The notes beneath the pieces were generated by a model, which saw nothing but the letters and a program-made list of their open reading frames with translations, had not been told where the DNA came from and made no database searches. Source: Alectoria sarmentosa (taxonomy: Eukaryota; Ascomycota; Lecanoromycetes; Lecanorales; Parmeliaceae). Taken from it: a stretch of 64,000 bases of DNA. Positions 11,789 through 23,788 of the stretch are shown here, piece after piece. The position numbers and the translations under genes were made by a program. How positions within the stretch are numbered: the first letter of the stretch is position 1; each line of letters begins with the position of its first letter. The stretch is taken from assembly GCA_009733775.1 (NCBI GenBank), contig WOGZ01000046.1, forward strand, positions 1 through 64,000, read 5' to 3'.

Positions 11789-11850
11789 GTACGGAAGACG
11801 ATAGTTACCAAGAGCCGTTTATTATTATTATTTTTTTTTTTTTTTTCAGG
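11789..11850 (+). repeat. Left terminal inverted repeat
   Basis: About 42 nt match the right repeat with one mismatch (T/C at the 17th base). Similarity then continues through a length-variable (TTA)n/poly-T stretch to TCAGG. Confidence 0.8.
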
Positions 11851-14800
11851 CTTCTTAAAAATTATTTTCAATAATATATTCAAGATAACGTATTATTTAC
11901 ACGCGTAAAGATTATTATATATTTTACGAAACAAATTCATTAAATAGATTTAAATCTTATAATTTTCATAAAATTTATAAAAAAATGACGCATAAAACGT
12001 AGATCATTATTTAATCTTTTTTTTTTTTTTTTTCAAATTTATATTTTTTATATATAATATTTACGTGCGTATTAAATAATAAATCGATTAATCAAAAATC
12101 TTAATAATTGAAAAAATATTATCATAGATTTATTTAATCATGATTTGATTTATAAAAAATATGCGCGAAATTTGATTTACGATATTTTATAATTATGCGT
12201 TTTACAATTCTCAAAAAAAAAATTGTTGAAATCTTTTTAAACGTATTACTTTAAAAGACAATCTCGAAATTCGATTTCGAATTTACAATTTATATTACGA
12301 TTCAATTTTAAATAATATAAAAATTCTCTTTTTTTTACGTGTGAAAGAATTTTAAATTTAATTTAAAGTTTTCGTACGTATTTATCGCGATTTAAATATT
12401 TATTATAAGATATTTATATTCGAATTTAAATAAGCGAATAAACAAACGAAAAAAATTATTAAATAATATTTTAATGCGAATTTAATTTTTATATACGAAC
12501 GCAATTTGATATACGCGCATTTTCGTATTCAAAATGTTAACATTATACGATTTACATTCATTTTTTAAATCAAAAAATTATATTAATTTTTTTTAAAAAT
12601 CGTTTTTGAAAAGTAATTTATGAGATTAATTCGAAAGAAATCGTGACGCGTACGCGAGAAATGCAACGTATACGCGAAAAATATATATATTTCAAATCGA
12701 ATTATATTTAAAATGTTAATGAATATTATAAATTACGAATATATAAAATTGAAATCTATAAAATTATTAACGTATATTCTCGATACGTGTTTTGATCGTA
12801 CGTAAAAATCTCGACGTATATCGCTATTAATGTTTATATACAATATTTATATATAATAAAAAATTATGAATATTTTTCACGATTCGTACGATTTAATCAT
12901 AAAAATGAAACATTTTTGATAATTACGATTTAATTTTTTTTGTTTAAAAACGCGCGCGGAGATGAATCATCGACAATCGAAAATTTTTAAATTTACGAAA
13001 TTAATATTATTAATTAAAGAATTGAGATGTGATAAGATTAATTAATAAAAAAAAAATTTTTCAAATAAAGAATAAATATACGCACGTATTTTTAATAAAA
13101 TTATATTAATTATTTTTTAAAATTATTTCACGATGTTTATATCCGCGGGTTATTTTGATGAAAAAAATATAATAAATTAAATCGTTTTTTTAACGATTTA
13201 TTTTTTAATAATACGTCGTGAAATATATGAATTTGTGCGAATTTAAAATGTATATATTATTCGAAAACAAAAAAATTGATATACACGCACACATTTTATT
13301 TGATTTGATTTATTAATTAATTAATTTTTATAAATCAAATCTCGTAACGAAATAATTTATTCAAAATTATTATTATCTTTTCAAATACGTGTATAAATTT
13401 TAAACGTTAATTAATAAATCAAAAATTCAAAAATTATGAAATTGTTTTTTTGATATTAATAAATTGCAAATTTATTTTTTATTTTATATATAAATCTCAA
13501 ATTTACGTTTTTAAATTTAAACGCATATTTATTTTCGATTACGCTCGCATAATGTATTGTAAAAACTTAAGATTTAAAATTCGAATTAAACGTTTTTCGC
13601 ACGAGAAACGTTTTTTTTAATTTAATAAACGATATATATATAATTTTTAAAAATTATTTATTTTTATATGCAACGATTAAAGATTATATTTGAAATAAAA
13701 TCGAATTAATTTTTTCTTTATATCAAAAACAATATAATTCGATAAAATAAATTATACGTATATTAACGAATCGTTATACGCAAATCTCTCGAAATTCAAA
13801 TTTAAAAATTAATTTAATTAATAATAATTTTGATAAAATTACGATAACGATAAATTTTCAAAAAAATTTAAAAATGAAATAATTCGCACATTTTATATTT
13901 TATTTTTTATATTCTTTATTATGCGTGCGTAAAATAATTATGTTTATTTTTATTTCGTAATAAACAAAATGCGATAATATTGAAAATTCGATTAATTATA
14001 AAATTTTAAAAAAACAAAAAAAAATTATTATTATTATTATAATTCTAAAAAATCAAAATTCGTAACGCATAAAATAAATTCAATCTTCGCGTACGTTATT
14101 GAGATTGTTAATTCGTCAATTTTATTAATAAATTTAAATACATTTTTTAATTAATCAAATGCATTTGTTTTTATATATTTATTTACGAATAAAGTCGACG
14201 AAAACGCACGATAATATGCGTTTACACATCAATTTATTATTTTAAAATTTATATAATTCAATTCGTTTCGTATAATATTAAATTTTTTTAAATTATTTAT
14301 ACTTTCTTATGCACAAAAAGAAAACTTATCGAATCGATTTATAATAATTATTATATTTATGATTAAAACACGCGTGCAAATTCGAAATGTTATAATTAAT
14401 AAAATTTTAAATAAAGATGATAACAAATGAAAATAAAAAGATAAATATTTTTTATTCACATAAATATTAATTTAATGTTAAAAACAATTTAAATATTTAT
14501 ATCGCTCGTAAATTATATAATCGATAACATCGATTTCTTTATTTAACGAAATATTCTTTTTAAAATAATATAAAATTATTTATTTACACGCACGTATATT
14601 TATTAAAATTCGTATTTTAATTTGACTTTTTAAAAGAAATGTAAATTTATGAAAATTTTTAATATTGCGAATAATATTTATAATATTTTATAACTTTTTT
14701 ATACTTTTTTTTCAAGAATATTTTATATTTAATTTATTTTAAATTTTAAATCGATTTTGTAAATGCGCACGATGAGCGTTTTAAAATTAATATTAAAAAA

Positions 14801-16000
14801 GAGAATAAAAAGAAAATTAAAAAAGAAATTAAATTAAAAATTAAATAAGAAAATTCAAAACGTTTTAAAATTAAGATACGCATATATTTATATTAATAAT
14901 ATATATATATTTTTATTATTAATATATGCATATTTTTATTTTTATTTTATTAACATTTTTTTAAATAAAAATTTAATAATTCGAAATCTCGATCATATAT
15001 AAACGTAATTATTTCGTTATCAAAATTTTCAATTTATCGTTTTTCGAACACATATATACGTCGAATAAAATATATTAAAGTTTAATAATAATGCGCATAC
15101 GCACACGATTTTTAAAATACGTTGCGAAGAAACTTGAAAGCGAGAATAAATAAATAATTTATATATATTTATTCATTTTTAAAAACGTCTATTTATTTTT
15201 ATACGCATATTTATTTTTATGCATATATTAATATCTTTGAAATTTAAAAAAAAAAAAAAAAATTTATTAAATGAAGATTGTTTTATTATAATAAAAGCTT
15301 TAAAGTTTTTATTTCGTTAATAATTTAAAGACTTAATCGTTTCGAATTTTTATAAACTTTTTAAATTGCGCGTTTCGCGTAATGCTTTTCGCAATTTCAT
15401 TTTTTTCGTATATATTTCGCATTTCACATTCGTTTTATAAAGTTAATCGTATATAATATTTATAATCTTTTAAATAATGCTCGAACATTTTTATATATTA
15501 TTCGAATAATTTATTTTCGTTCGCGCATCTTTTGCATTTATCATTTTTCAATATAACGTTTTCGTTAAATAAAATTAATGAAAAAAATGATATGTGTATA
15601 AACAAATTTATCGAAATTATATAAATAATATATTTGTTATATGAGAATTAAAATAAAAAGAATTATCGAATAAGATTTTATAATGTGCGCGCACGTTATT
15701 ATCGAATTACGCGATAAATGTTTTATAATTAAGCGTATTAAAAAGATAAAACGCAAATTAATTTATTAATATATAAAAAATTAATGAAAATTAATACGTA
15801 TTTAATTATTAATCATCATCAAAAATTGAAAATCTTCGCGATTTAAAACTTCGATAAATGTGCGTGTGTGATTCGAACCCGTAGCAGTTATAATTGAATT
15901 AAAATTAATCATGTTTTTTAAAGATAACATATATATGTATGCTCGAGTCTACGATTTTTTTATGTTAATTTGTATATTAATTAAATACATAAACCTAAAA

Positions 16001-16069
16001 CCTGAAAAAAATAAATAATAATAATAATAATAATAATAAACGGCTCTTGGTAGCTATCGTCTTCCGTAC
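16001..16069 (-). repeat. Right terminal inverted repeat
   Basis: Reverse complement of the left repeat, with a longer (TTA)n tract (about 16012-16039) inside. It ends in GTAC followed by CTTG. Confidence 0.8.
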
Positions 16070-16359
16070 CTTGGGCAGTGGGGGAGGGCTGCCGGGAGGC
16101 CCCGGGTTTCAAGCGCCAAGAACTGCCAATTGGCAACTGTCAATTCCAAGGTGGAGACTACTTACTACTTACTACTGGACGGACAGCTCGAATTGCACAA
16201 ATTCCCCTCTGTCAGCAACACTACTGTTTGATCACAGCATTCAAGACGCCATTGCAAGATACAGCGGACCCGCCATAGCTTATTAGAGTAGAGTAAGCCG
16301 AGAAGCCTGATTGATGACTTTGAACCCACCGCTCCTGTCTCTCGCCATCTACTGCAACC

Positions 16360-18357
16360 ATGGACGTGGTCTCGGCAGTGTCGGGTTATATTTCCAAAAT
16401 GGTGTCAGCTGGGGACACCGCTTTGGCATCTTCGTCCGCAAAGATGAAGATTTTCTTGCTCGACAGTGAGACAGTGCGAGTCTGGCGCTACAGAGATGTG
16501 ACGGGGTTGGGCTGACATGCTGCCTTACAGGTCTCCATTGTCTCCACCGCCATAACTCAGTCCGCCCTGCTCAACCACCAAGTATATCTTGTCGAGTAGG
16601 TCCTGCACGCAATGTCTAGGAGCTCGCGCTGACACTTTTGTAAAGTCGCCTTGATAATGCCTCTCGAGAGAAGATGCGCCATCTGCGCTGCATATGTTTC
16701 GTTCGGCCGTCGCCAGATACAGTACAACGCTTGATTGACGAGTTCCGGGATCCAAAGTATGGTGAATACGCAATATGTGAGAAGACAAATACTTCGTGCA
16801 ATTCTTCCTCAAATCTAAAAATATTGTGCAGACTTCAGCAACGTCATCCGCAAATCTTCTTTGGAGAGACTAGCCGAAGCAGACAACAATGAAGTAGTCA
16901 AGGCCATTCAAGAATATTTTGCGGACTACATCGTTGTGAATCCCGACCTACTCAATCTCGATCTCGGTTTTCCAAAGCAGCGCCTCTGGGGCAATAGTCC
17001 CGACATCTGGAACCCTGATTCACTTCAAAGATGTGGCGAGGGAGTGATAGCTCTCTTACTATCACTGAAGAAGAAGCCATTGATACGGTACGAGAAGAAT
17101 AGCTTGATGGCAAAGAAGCTAGCTACGGAAGTGAGATATCAGATGACGCAGGAAGAGCAGCTCTTCGACTTTAGGAAAACAGATACCCCCCCAATATTAC
17201 TCGTATTGGACCGGAGAGACGACCCTATTACCCCTCTCTTAACCCAGTGGACGTATCAAGCTATGGTACACGAGCTACTCGGAATTTACAATGGCAAAGT
17301 TGACTTGAGTGATGTGCCGGATGTGCGACCAGAACTCAAAGAAATAGTACTGTCGCAAGACCAAGACCCTTTCTTCAAGAAGAACATGTACCTTAATTTT
17401 GGTGACCTCGGCGGAAACATCAAAGAGTATGTGGAACAGTACCAATCTAAAACGAAAAGTAATGCCGCAATTGAGTCTATTGCGGATATGAAGAGATTCG
17501 TTGAGGATTTTCCCGAGTTCAGGAAATTGTCTGGTAACGTCAGTAAACATGTGACTCTGGTTGGGGAGCTTAGCAGGCGTGTCGGGGCGGACGGCTTGCT
17601 GGATGTGAGCGAGCTGGAACAAAGTCTTGTTTGCAATGATAGTCATGCAAACGATGTCAAGGTGGCCCATTGAGCCTTTCCCATCCAGTGTCACCCTTAA
17701 CTGACAATCTCTCAGAGCGTACAACGTCTTATCTCGTCACCCCAAATCCCCGTGGACAGCAAGCTTCGCCTTGTAGCGCTATACTCCCTTCGCTACGAAA
17801 AACATCCGTCCAATGCTTTGCCAATGCTACTAGATCTCCTCACTGCTGCTGGCAATGTTCCCGCGCGGAGAGCGGATTTGGTAACGAGATTGCTTGCGTA
17901 TCATCACTCTCTTCAAGCGGCTCCCGCCGCTGGAGGGTTTTCTGATCTGTTTGAGTCTTCCTCGATCTTCTCTGGAGCTCGCGATAGATTCAAAGGGCTC
18001 AAAGGGGTTGAAAATGTCTACACTCAACATTCTCCCCGCTTAGAAGCAACTTTACAGAACTTGATCAAAGCGCGGCTGAAAGAACAGCAATACCCTTTCG
18101 TCGAAGGCGGAGGAACGACAAGAGACAAGCCACAAGATATCATAGTCTTCATTGTAGGAGGTGCAACTTACGAAGAAGCCAAGATGGTGGCACAGGTCAA
18201 CGCTAGCTCACCCGGGGTGAGGGTCGTCCTTGGTGCTACAAGCATACATAATAGCACAACATTTCTGGAAGATGTTGAGGACGCTGTCTCCAGCTGGCCA
18301 GAGGCTGGGCCTTCATCGGCAGCGGTGAAACTGAGGAGGGAAGCAGGTCGAAGGTAG
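16360..18357 (+). CDS. VPS45: Vacuolar protein sorting protein 45 (Sec1/Munc18 family)
   Basis: SM protein that binds the Tlg2-type syntaxin and promotes SNARE fusion between Golgi and endosome. Exons 16360-16473, 16531-16595, 16646-16776, 16832-17661 and 17716-18357 give 593 aa, the usual length. Introns are 57, 50, 55 and 54 nt. Family landmarks are an N-terminus MDVVSAVSGYISKM, the strand MKIFLLDSETVSIVST, LDNASREKMRHLRC, FADYIVVNPDL, LVLDRRDDPITPLLTQWTYQAMVHE in domain 3, and near the end DIIVFIVGGATYEEAKMV followed by SSPGVRVVLG. It starts only about 290 bp beyond the right end of the AT-rich element, so its promoter abuts that element. Confidence 0.97.
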
Positions 18358-19538
18358 CATGGAGGTAATATCTGACGCAATGCAAACTTGTCAAATTTGG
18401 GGACATGTGCAGTTTGACTAATGTTCATGCGCATTACCTACTTGATCATTGACGCGGCGCTTCTTCGTTCATTCAGCTCCGTTCCACTAATCCTTTGGCG
18501 ATATTCATCTCCATACATTACCATGCACTCGTCCCGAGACAGATAAGCTAAGATGTCACAATCACTCGCCGCGGTCATTGCCTCGTCCCTCTCTGTATGG
18601 TTTTCTTCCCTTTGTGGCTACCCGAATACCAGCCTTTGCAGAGGAGCCGCTCACTGCTACCATGAAGTTCTCTTATGTTAATGAAAAATTGGATACGAGA
18701 CGGTGAGACCTTCCGAGCTCGCAGGAAATCGAGAAGAAGGGCATCGATTCCCCAAGAATTTCCTAGGACGAAGAAGTGCCCAGCAGCAATTGCGGTGAGG
18801 AGAGAGGTGTACTGAATTGCGAGAGAATTGGAAGCTAGGGCGAGAGGGCCTGAGATGGATGCGATTCGAGGGTCTGACTGAGCTGAATTGCTTGAAGCAG
18901 TGGTGCCGTGGGTGTTACATGTCCTGAATCTGACGCCAAGGCCGCATAGGATGGTTTTCTATCCGGCACGAAGCGGTATATGAAGCGCTTTTGGGAATAG
19001 ATGTTTTCCTGTATGGAATTATACAACCAAAGATAACACGAAAATGAATGGAGAGTGATAGAGGGTTCGGGTGACGAAAAGGACGTTGAGTCAGAGGCTA
19101 CATGTACCTTGTTGGCATTTGTAGTGGTCAGTACTAGTTTTTAGCAACTACTGACCACTTATCATAGACTGAGAGTACGGAGGGAAAAGGATGTTGTAGC
19201 CTACGGGCTAAGACTAGGATCCCAGCCAAAGTACTTCGAGGTACGTTGTCCTCAAAGTTGAAAGCAAGTCGTTTTTCGGGATCGGATTCTGTATATTACA
19301 TAGCTGTTTATTTCAGACCAGCTGTCCCAATATTAAAAATCGCCCTGAGTAGTGGATTTCATATTTCCATCAACATTTCCAGGACATTGCACTTCCAAGG
19401 GATTACGAGTTGGAGTAGCGTCGTAAAATTAATTATTTACCTTACCTTGGCTACATAAGAAGTTCAACATTTGACTAAGTCCCAGTAAAATAATATAAAA
19501 TTTTACGCCTTTTGATGATGAGCACTCCATTTCAACCC
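18358..19538. other. Intergenic region VPS45 / MTO1
   Basis: No gene I can defend. It has a minus-strand frame without a start codon (about 18570-18950) that reads rather protein-like, and a perfect 11-bp inverted repeat at 19123-19159. Confidence 0.5.
19123..19159. repeat. Short perfect inverted repeat
   Basis: AGTGGTCAGTA at 19123-19133 is mirrored by TACTGACCACT at 19149-19159 with a 15-nt loop. It could be a hairpin, a dyad binding site or the remnant of a small TIR element. Confidence 0.6.
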
Positions 19539-21615
19539 ATGGCGCTCCTGCGCTGGGGTCACAGTCCCCGTGTTCGGTCAATGTTGATATTGTCCGTACG
19601 GGGCTTTGCCACCATTAGTGAACGTACCAGGTACGTAGTATGATTCCGTTGCACCTCCAACTGCTTCGCGCCGTGATACTGATATCTTTAGTGCATATGA
19701 CGTGCTAGTCATTGGAGGTGGCCATTCTGGAACAGAAGCGTCGGCCGCTGCAGCTCGCTCCGGTGCACGAACAGCCCTCGTGACTCCTTCGCTGTCGAAT
19801 TTAGGTGTCTGCTCCTGCAATCCGTCATTTGGTGGAATTGGAAAGGGTACAATGATACGCGAGATCGATGCCCTTGATGGGCTATGCGGACGCATCATTG
19901 ACAAGGCAGGGGTCCACTTCAGAGTCCTGAATAGAAAAAAGGGCCCGGCTGTCTGGGGACCGAGGGCACAAATCGATCGAGAGATTTACAAAAGAGAGAT
20001 GAAGGCGGAAATATTGGCCACACCAGGCTTGGGGGTCTTGGAGGGGAAAGCAGCGGATATTGTGACTGCGCCAGCTGCGGATGGCTCTCACCAGAGGATC
20101 GTGGGCGTCCGCCTTGAATCTGGGGAGGTCCTTGACTGCCAGAAAGTTATCATCACGACAGGTACTTTTCTTGGAGGAGAGATTCACGTCGGCTTGGAAG
20201 TGTTCCCCAGTGGACGGATGGGCGAGGCAGCTACATTTGGTCTGAGCAAATCTTTGCGCGACGCAGGGTTCCAGTTGGGTAGATTGAAAACAGGTACTCC
20301 TCCTCGACTCGACAAAAAAACCATAGACTTCTCGAGACTGGAAGTTCAGCCCGGCGAGGACCCCCCTGTGCCATTCTCATACCTCAATGACGCAGTCGCC
20401 GTGCAAGACCAGCTCCATTGTCACGGAACACAGACTAACGCAGAGACTCATAAGATCATTCAAGAAAACCTGGACCAGAGTATCCATATACGGGAAACCG
20501 TCAAGGGACCTCGATATTGCCCATCTCTCGAGTCAAAAGTCATCCGATTTGGGCACAGAGACAGTCATAAGATATGGCTTGAGCCTGAAGGATTTGGTAC
20601 TGATACCATATATCCCAATGGCATATCTATGACGATACCTGCGGCTGCACAAGATCAAATGCTCCACACCATAATTGGCCTCGAAAATGTCAAGATGCTG
20701 CAACCAGGCTACGGGGTCGAGTACGACTATGTTGATCCTCGTAACCTCCGATCAACACTCGAGACAAAGTTGATCTCCGGTCTTTACCTGGCTGGACAAA
20801 TCAATGGGACTACAGGCTACGAAGAAGCGGCTTCTCAAGGTATCGTTGCGGGCATCAATGCTGGCCTTGCATCACAGGGGAAAGTTCAAATGAGCATTGG
20901 CAGAGGCGATGGCTACATTGGGGTCATGATCGATGACCTAGTTACCAAAGGTGTCAGCGAGCCTTACCGCATGTTTACATCTCGGAGCGAGTATCGAATG
21001 AGTGCTCGCGCCGACAACGCTGATTCACGCCTCACTCCGAAAGGACGGATTGCTGGAGTCGTTGGCGATAAACGTTGGGAACACTTCTCTACTCTTGACG
21101 CAGAAATGCAAGAAATGCAGAGAGTGCTTCAGAACATTCGTATGAGCTCATCCGCGTGGAGCGCGAAAGGGTTTCCAGTCCATCAAAACGCAACAGCACG
21201 CTCAGCCTTTGAGCTCCTACGCCTCAATGGGGTTAGCGTCGATTCTCTAATACCGCACGTGCCTCGGATTGCGTCTTATTCTCCAAAGGTTCGGGCTCGC
21301 GTCGGTATTGAAAGTGTGTATGCCCCTTACGTGGAGCAGCAAAAGGCAGCAATCAGCGTTCTGGAGAGAGATGAGCAGCTGAAGTTGCCAAGTGACTTGG
21401 ATTACTCAAAGATACATGGTCTCAGCACTGAAGAGCTGAGTGCGCTTGAGATGGCGAGACCAGAGAGTGTGGGCATGGCCAGAAGATGTGAAGGAGTTAC
21501 GCCTGCAGGTGCCTTGAGGTTGCTAGCGTTCGTCCGACGAGCTAAGGCAAAAGAGCATCGAAGATTCGTGCTCGGAGAGGTTTTCTCAAAGAAGCAAGAG
21601 AATGCTGGCCTGTGA
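19539..21615 (+). CDS. MTO1: Mitochondrial tRNA uridine modification protein MTO1 (MnmG/GidA family)
   Basis: FAD enzyme that, with the GTPase Mss1, makes the 5-carboxymethylaminomethyl group on wobble uridine of mitochondrial tRNAs. Exons 19539-19630 and 19692-21615 (61-nt intron) give 671 aa. Exon 1 encodes a mitochondrial presequence rich in Arg, Ser and Leu; in-frame ATGs also exist at 19515 and 19518, so the start may lie a few codons earlier. Visible motifs are the dinucleotide-binding GGGHSGTEA, GRLKTGTPPRLD, GQINGTTGYEEAA, and the C-terminal RMFTSRSEYRMSARADNADSRLT typical of MnmG. The domain ends with a helical tail containing EELSALEMARPESVG. Length agrees with fungal orthologues. 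Confidence 0.96.
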
Positions 21616-22918
21616 GACAATAGCTTTGGGCGAATGGGCCGAACAGAGTAAGTGAAGCAGAGGTCAACGCCGCTAAACGTGGCCTACATTGGCTCTCGGC
21701 CTTTGAATTTCAGAGTCTTGAAAACGACGATTCTCGGGTTGGGAGTGAATATTAGCTCGGAAGGCGCTTGGGGGACAAAGTGTGCTCCAGCATTGAGAGA
21801 CACGCTCCTGAAGCGCTGGATGCAGGAGGGTCTTCTCCATTCATCCACTGAGCAGAGGGGTTGAGGGGCCCATGACGGGCATTGGTTGCCTCTCAGTGGA
21901 TATCTTATACGCTTGTTCAGAAGATGGAGCAGGGTTGCAGATTCTTCGGCTGTCCGATGGATGAGTATGGCTACCACGCCGGCTGGAGAAGACATGGTGT
22001 GCCCGGGTTAGAGGGAACTATTCTGCTTTGCTTTGTTATTTGCGGGGATGACCTTGCTGCGTTAGGAGGTATTTGTATGAGCAGAGTTATCCAGCTGGCG
22101 AGGTAGCTGGGAGGCTGTCACGGCTGTCTCTCTTTGTCAGTCAGATGAAGTACCTTAGTCCAGAATACCTAGCTCCATGATCGAACATGCCTCGATCTAG
22201 GTAGATATTTAACAATTTAATACAGGGTTGATTACTTACTCTCTACTGTATTTTACCAAAGGTAAATGAATACGGAGTAGGTAAGGTACTTTGTGTTGCA
22301 TGGCCATGCACTTGATGCAGTACGGTACCTTATGCAGTAAAGTGGTTTATGCACCCCGCAGCGCTTGTCGCCAGGTACTAAGGTAAGGTAAGGTACCTAC
22401 CTTACTTACCGTGCTAGTAAAGCCTCTTATCCGATCTGGCGCTATAAAGTAATAAAGTACCTTGAGGTACCTATCATACTTAATTACTCTCGGCACGCTT
22501 CCAAAAAGTCTTGCCGCTCCTCTCAACTGTCGTGAATACTGAATACTGAATACTGAATCATTTCTTCATTTTTTCCTATTAGCCCACTCACTCATTATGT
22601 ATGGCCAAGACGGCCACTGCACTCTCCCGTCCATGACTCCATATACCTCTGCTCACACTTTACAAAGGTACCCTCGGTGGCAAGCAAAAGGTCAAACTTG
22701 GGGAAGCCATGCCATTCCAATCCATCATACCTATCCCCCCAAAACCCTCCTCAGTGAATCAACATGTTTGCTACCTTTCACAATTTCTTTGATTTTTACC
22801 ATCGTGGTGGTGGTCCCAAACCTAGACTGGTGGCTGTTAATCTAAGTAGGTAAGTATCCCATGCCGCCTGCCCGCAAGCATCATAGAAAAGACGTGCGCT
22901 TGCGCTTCATCTCTGCTG
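21616..22918. other. Intergenic region with GGTACCT/TACCTTA-rich stretch
   Basis: No gene supported. 22190-22480 is dense in TACCT/AGGTA words on both strands (for example AAGGTAAGGTACCTACC around 22381). A GAATACTGAATACTGAATACTGAAT direct repeat lies at about 22533-22558. Confidence 0.5.
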
Positions 22919-23788
22919 ATGAACTCTTCACATCCAACCCAAGCACTGGACTGGGCGAGCAAAGTAATCACCTCTCACCACCCGCTCCACATACATTGCC
23001 ATCTCCTTCAACCTGCACCTCCCTTTAACATTACCCCATTCTCCCTCTTGCATTTCATTTCCCGCCCACCCGCTCCACTCCTTCTCTTGCCTCCATGCTT
23101 TGACCTCCTGCAGGGGATTTTCCCCCAAATCTCCGAGTACTATGGAGGCGACAAAGCCCAAATATTCCCTCTTTCCACCACCTCCCCTCTCCAGACCCCT
23201 CCCTTCAGTTCGAGACCCTTATTCTGCACCAGAAGAATCATTGCCTCCCGACCCCCAAGACCCCACCACACCTCAACGCCGCTCTCTCCGTTGCCTTCAG
23301 AAACCCAAGACCCGCCAACGTCTCCAGAGGCGTCACATGCAAACCGTCAAGTTGCTCCACCTTCTCAAGAACGACCACTTCCCGAGCCAGAATCCCCAAT
23401 ATCTCCAAGCGAAATGACAGCATCTTCATTTTCCACCGCCTCAGAATCCTCCCTGAAGCCCGCACCCCTATCCTTACCTTTGCCCCCGCAGCAAGCTTGG
23501 AAACGCCCTAGAAGAGCCTTTGTTCGTCATGGCCTGGGCGGCGCAGGGAACTATCACAAACGACCAGACTCGTCCCCCAACTCCGACTATCCTAGTTTTC
23601 TTTCTTCCCTATTCGGAACGTTCGGTAATAAGAAGAGAAAGACGCGAAAATATCCCGAGGCCGACTCAACAGGGTGCTCGCAGTATAGCAGCCAGGCTCT
23701 GCCACTTGGGGCGGCGGAGGTATTGAAGAGGAAGATATTGGGGCAGGGGGCCGGTGGGAAAACGAGTACGAGCAGTGATCGAAGTTGA
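22919..23788 (+). CDS. Proline/serine-rich protein, DUF3602-like C-terminus
   Basis: A 289-codon frame. The second half is credible: a Pro/Ser-rich disordered region, then KRPRRAFVRHGLGGAGNYHK, which contains the GGAGN motif seen in fungal DUF3602 proteins, a hydrophobic patch FLSSLFGTFG, a basic patch and GAAEVLKRKILG. The first 70-80 codons look unlike protein. A second frame starting at the ATG at 23142 (MEATKPKYSLFPPP) resembles the usual N-terminus of such proteins but is in a different phase and stops at 23417. The real gene may therefore start at 23142 and reach this frame by an intron I could not place, or may be frameshifted. The function is unknown. Confidence 0.5.
   Translation: MNSSHPTQALDWASKVITSHHPLHIHCHLLQPAPPFNITPFSLLHFISRPPAPLLLLPPCFDLLQGIFPQISEYYGGDKAQIFPLSTTSPLQTPPFSSRPLFCTRRIIASRPPRPHHTSTPLSPLPSETQDPPTSPEASHANRQVAPPSQERPLPEPESPISPSEMTASSFSTASESSLKPAPLSLPLPPQQAWKRPRRAFVRHGLGGAGNYHKRPDSSPNSDYPSFLSSLFGTFGNKKRKTRKYPEADSTGCSQYSSQALPLGAAEVLKRKILGQGAGGKTSTSSDRS

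Larger units (their letters stand above)
11789..16069. mobile_element. Decayed AT-rich element with terminal inverted repeats
   Basis: A 4.28 kb block is closed by inverted repeats. The left end starts GTACGGAAGACGATAGTTAC and the right end read in reverse starts GTACGGAAGACGATAGCTAC. Both continue ...CAAGAGCCG, then a (TTA)n/T-run, then TCAGG. CTTG lies immediately outside each end (11785-11788 and 16070-16073), consistent with a 4-bp target duplication. The interior is extremely AT-rich with no usable open frame, so no transposase can be read. It is most simply a DNA transposon, or other TIR element, mutated beyond recognition by RIP-like C-to-T change. The GC-rich outer flanks also share weak inverted similarity (CCGGGT..AAGC.GCC), so the real termini could lie further out. 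Confidence 0.65.

Noticed and set aside
11851..16000. Mitochondrial DNA insertion as an explanation for the AT-rich block
   Set aside because: No mitochondrial genes, rRNA or tRNA cloverleafs seen, and terminal inverted repeats fit a transposable element better.
16047..16286. 79-codon frame beginning inside the right inverted repeat
   Set aside because: It starts from a non-ATG codon, straddles the TIR border and has no protein-like features.
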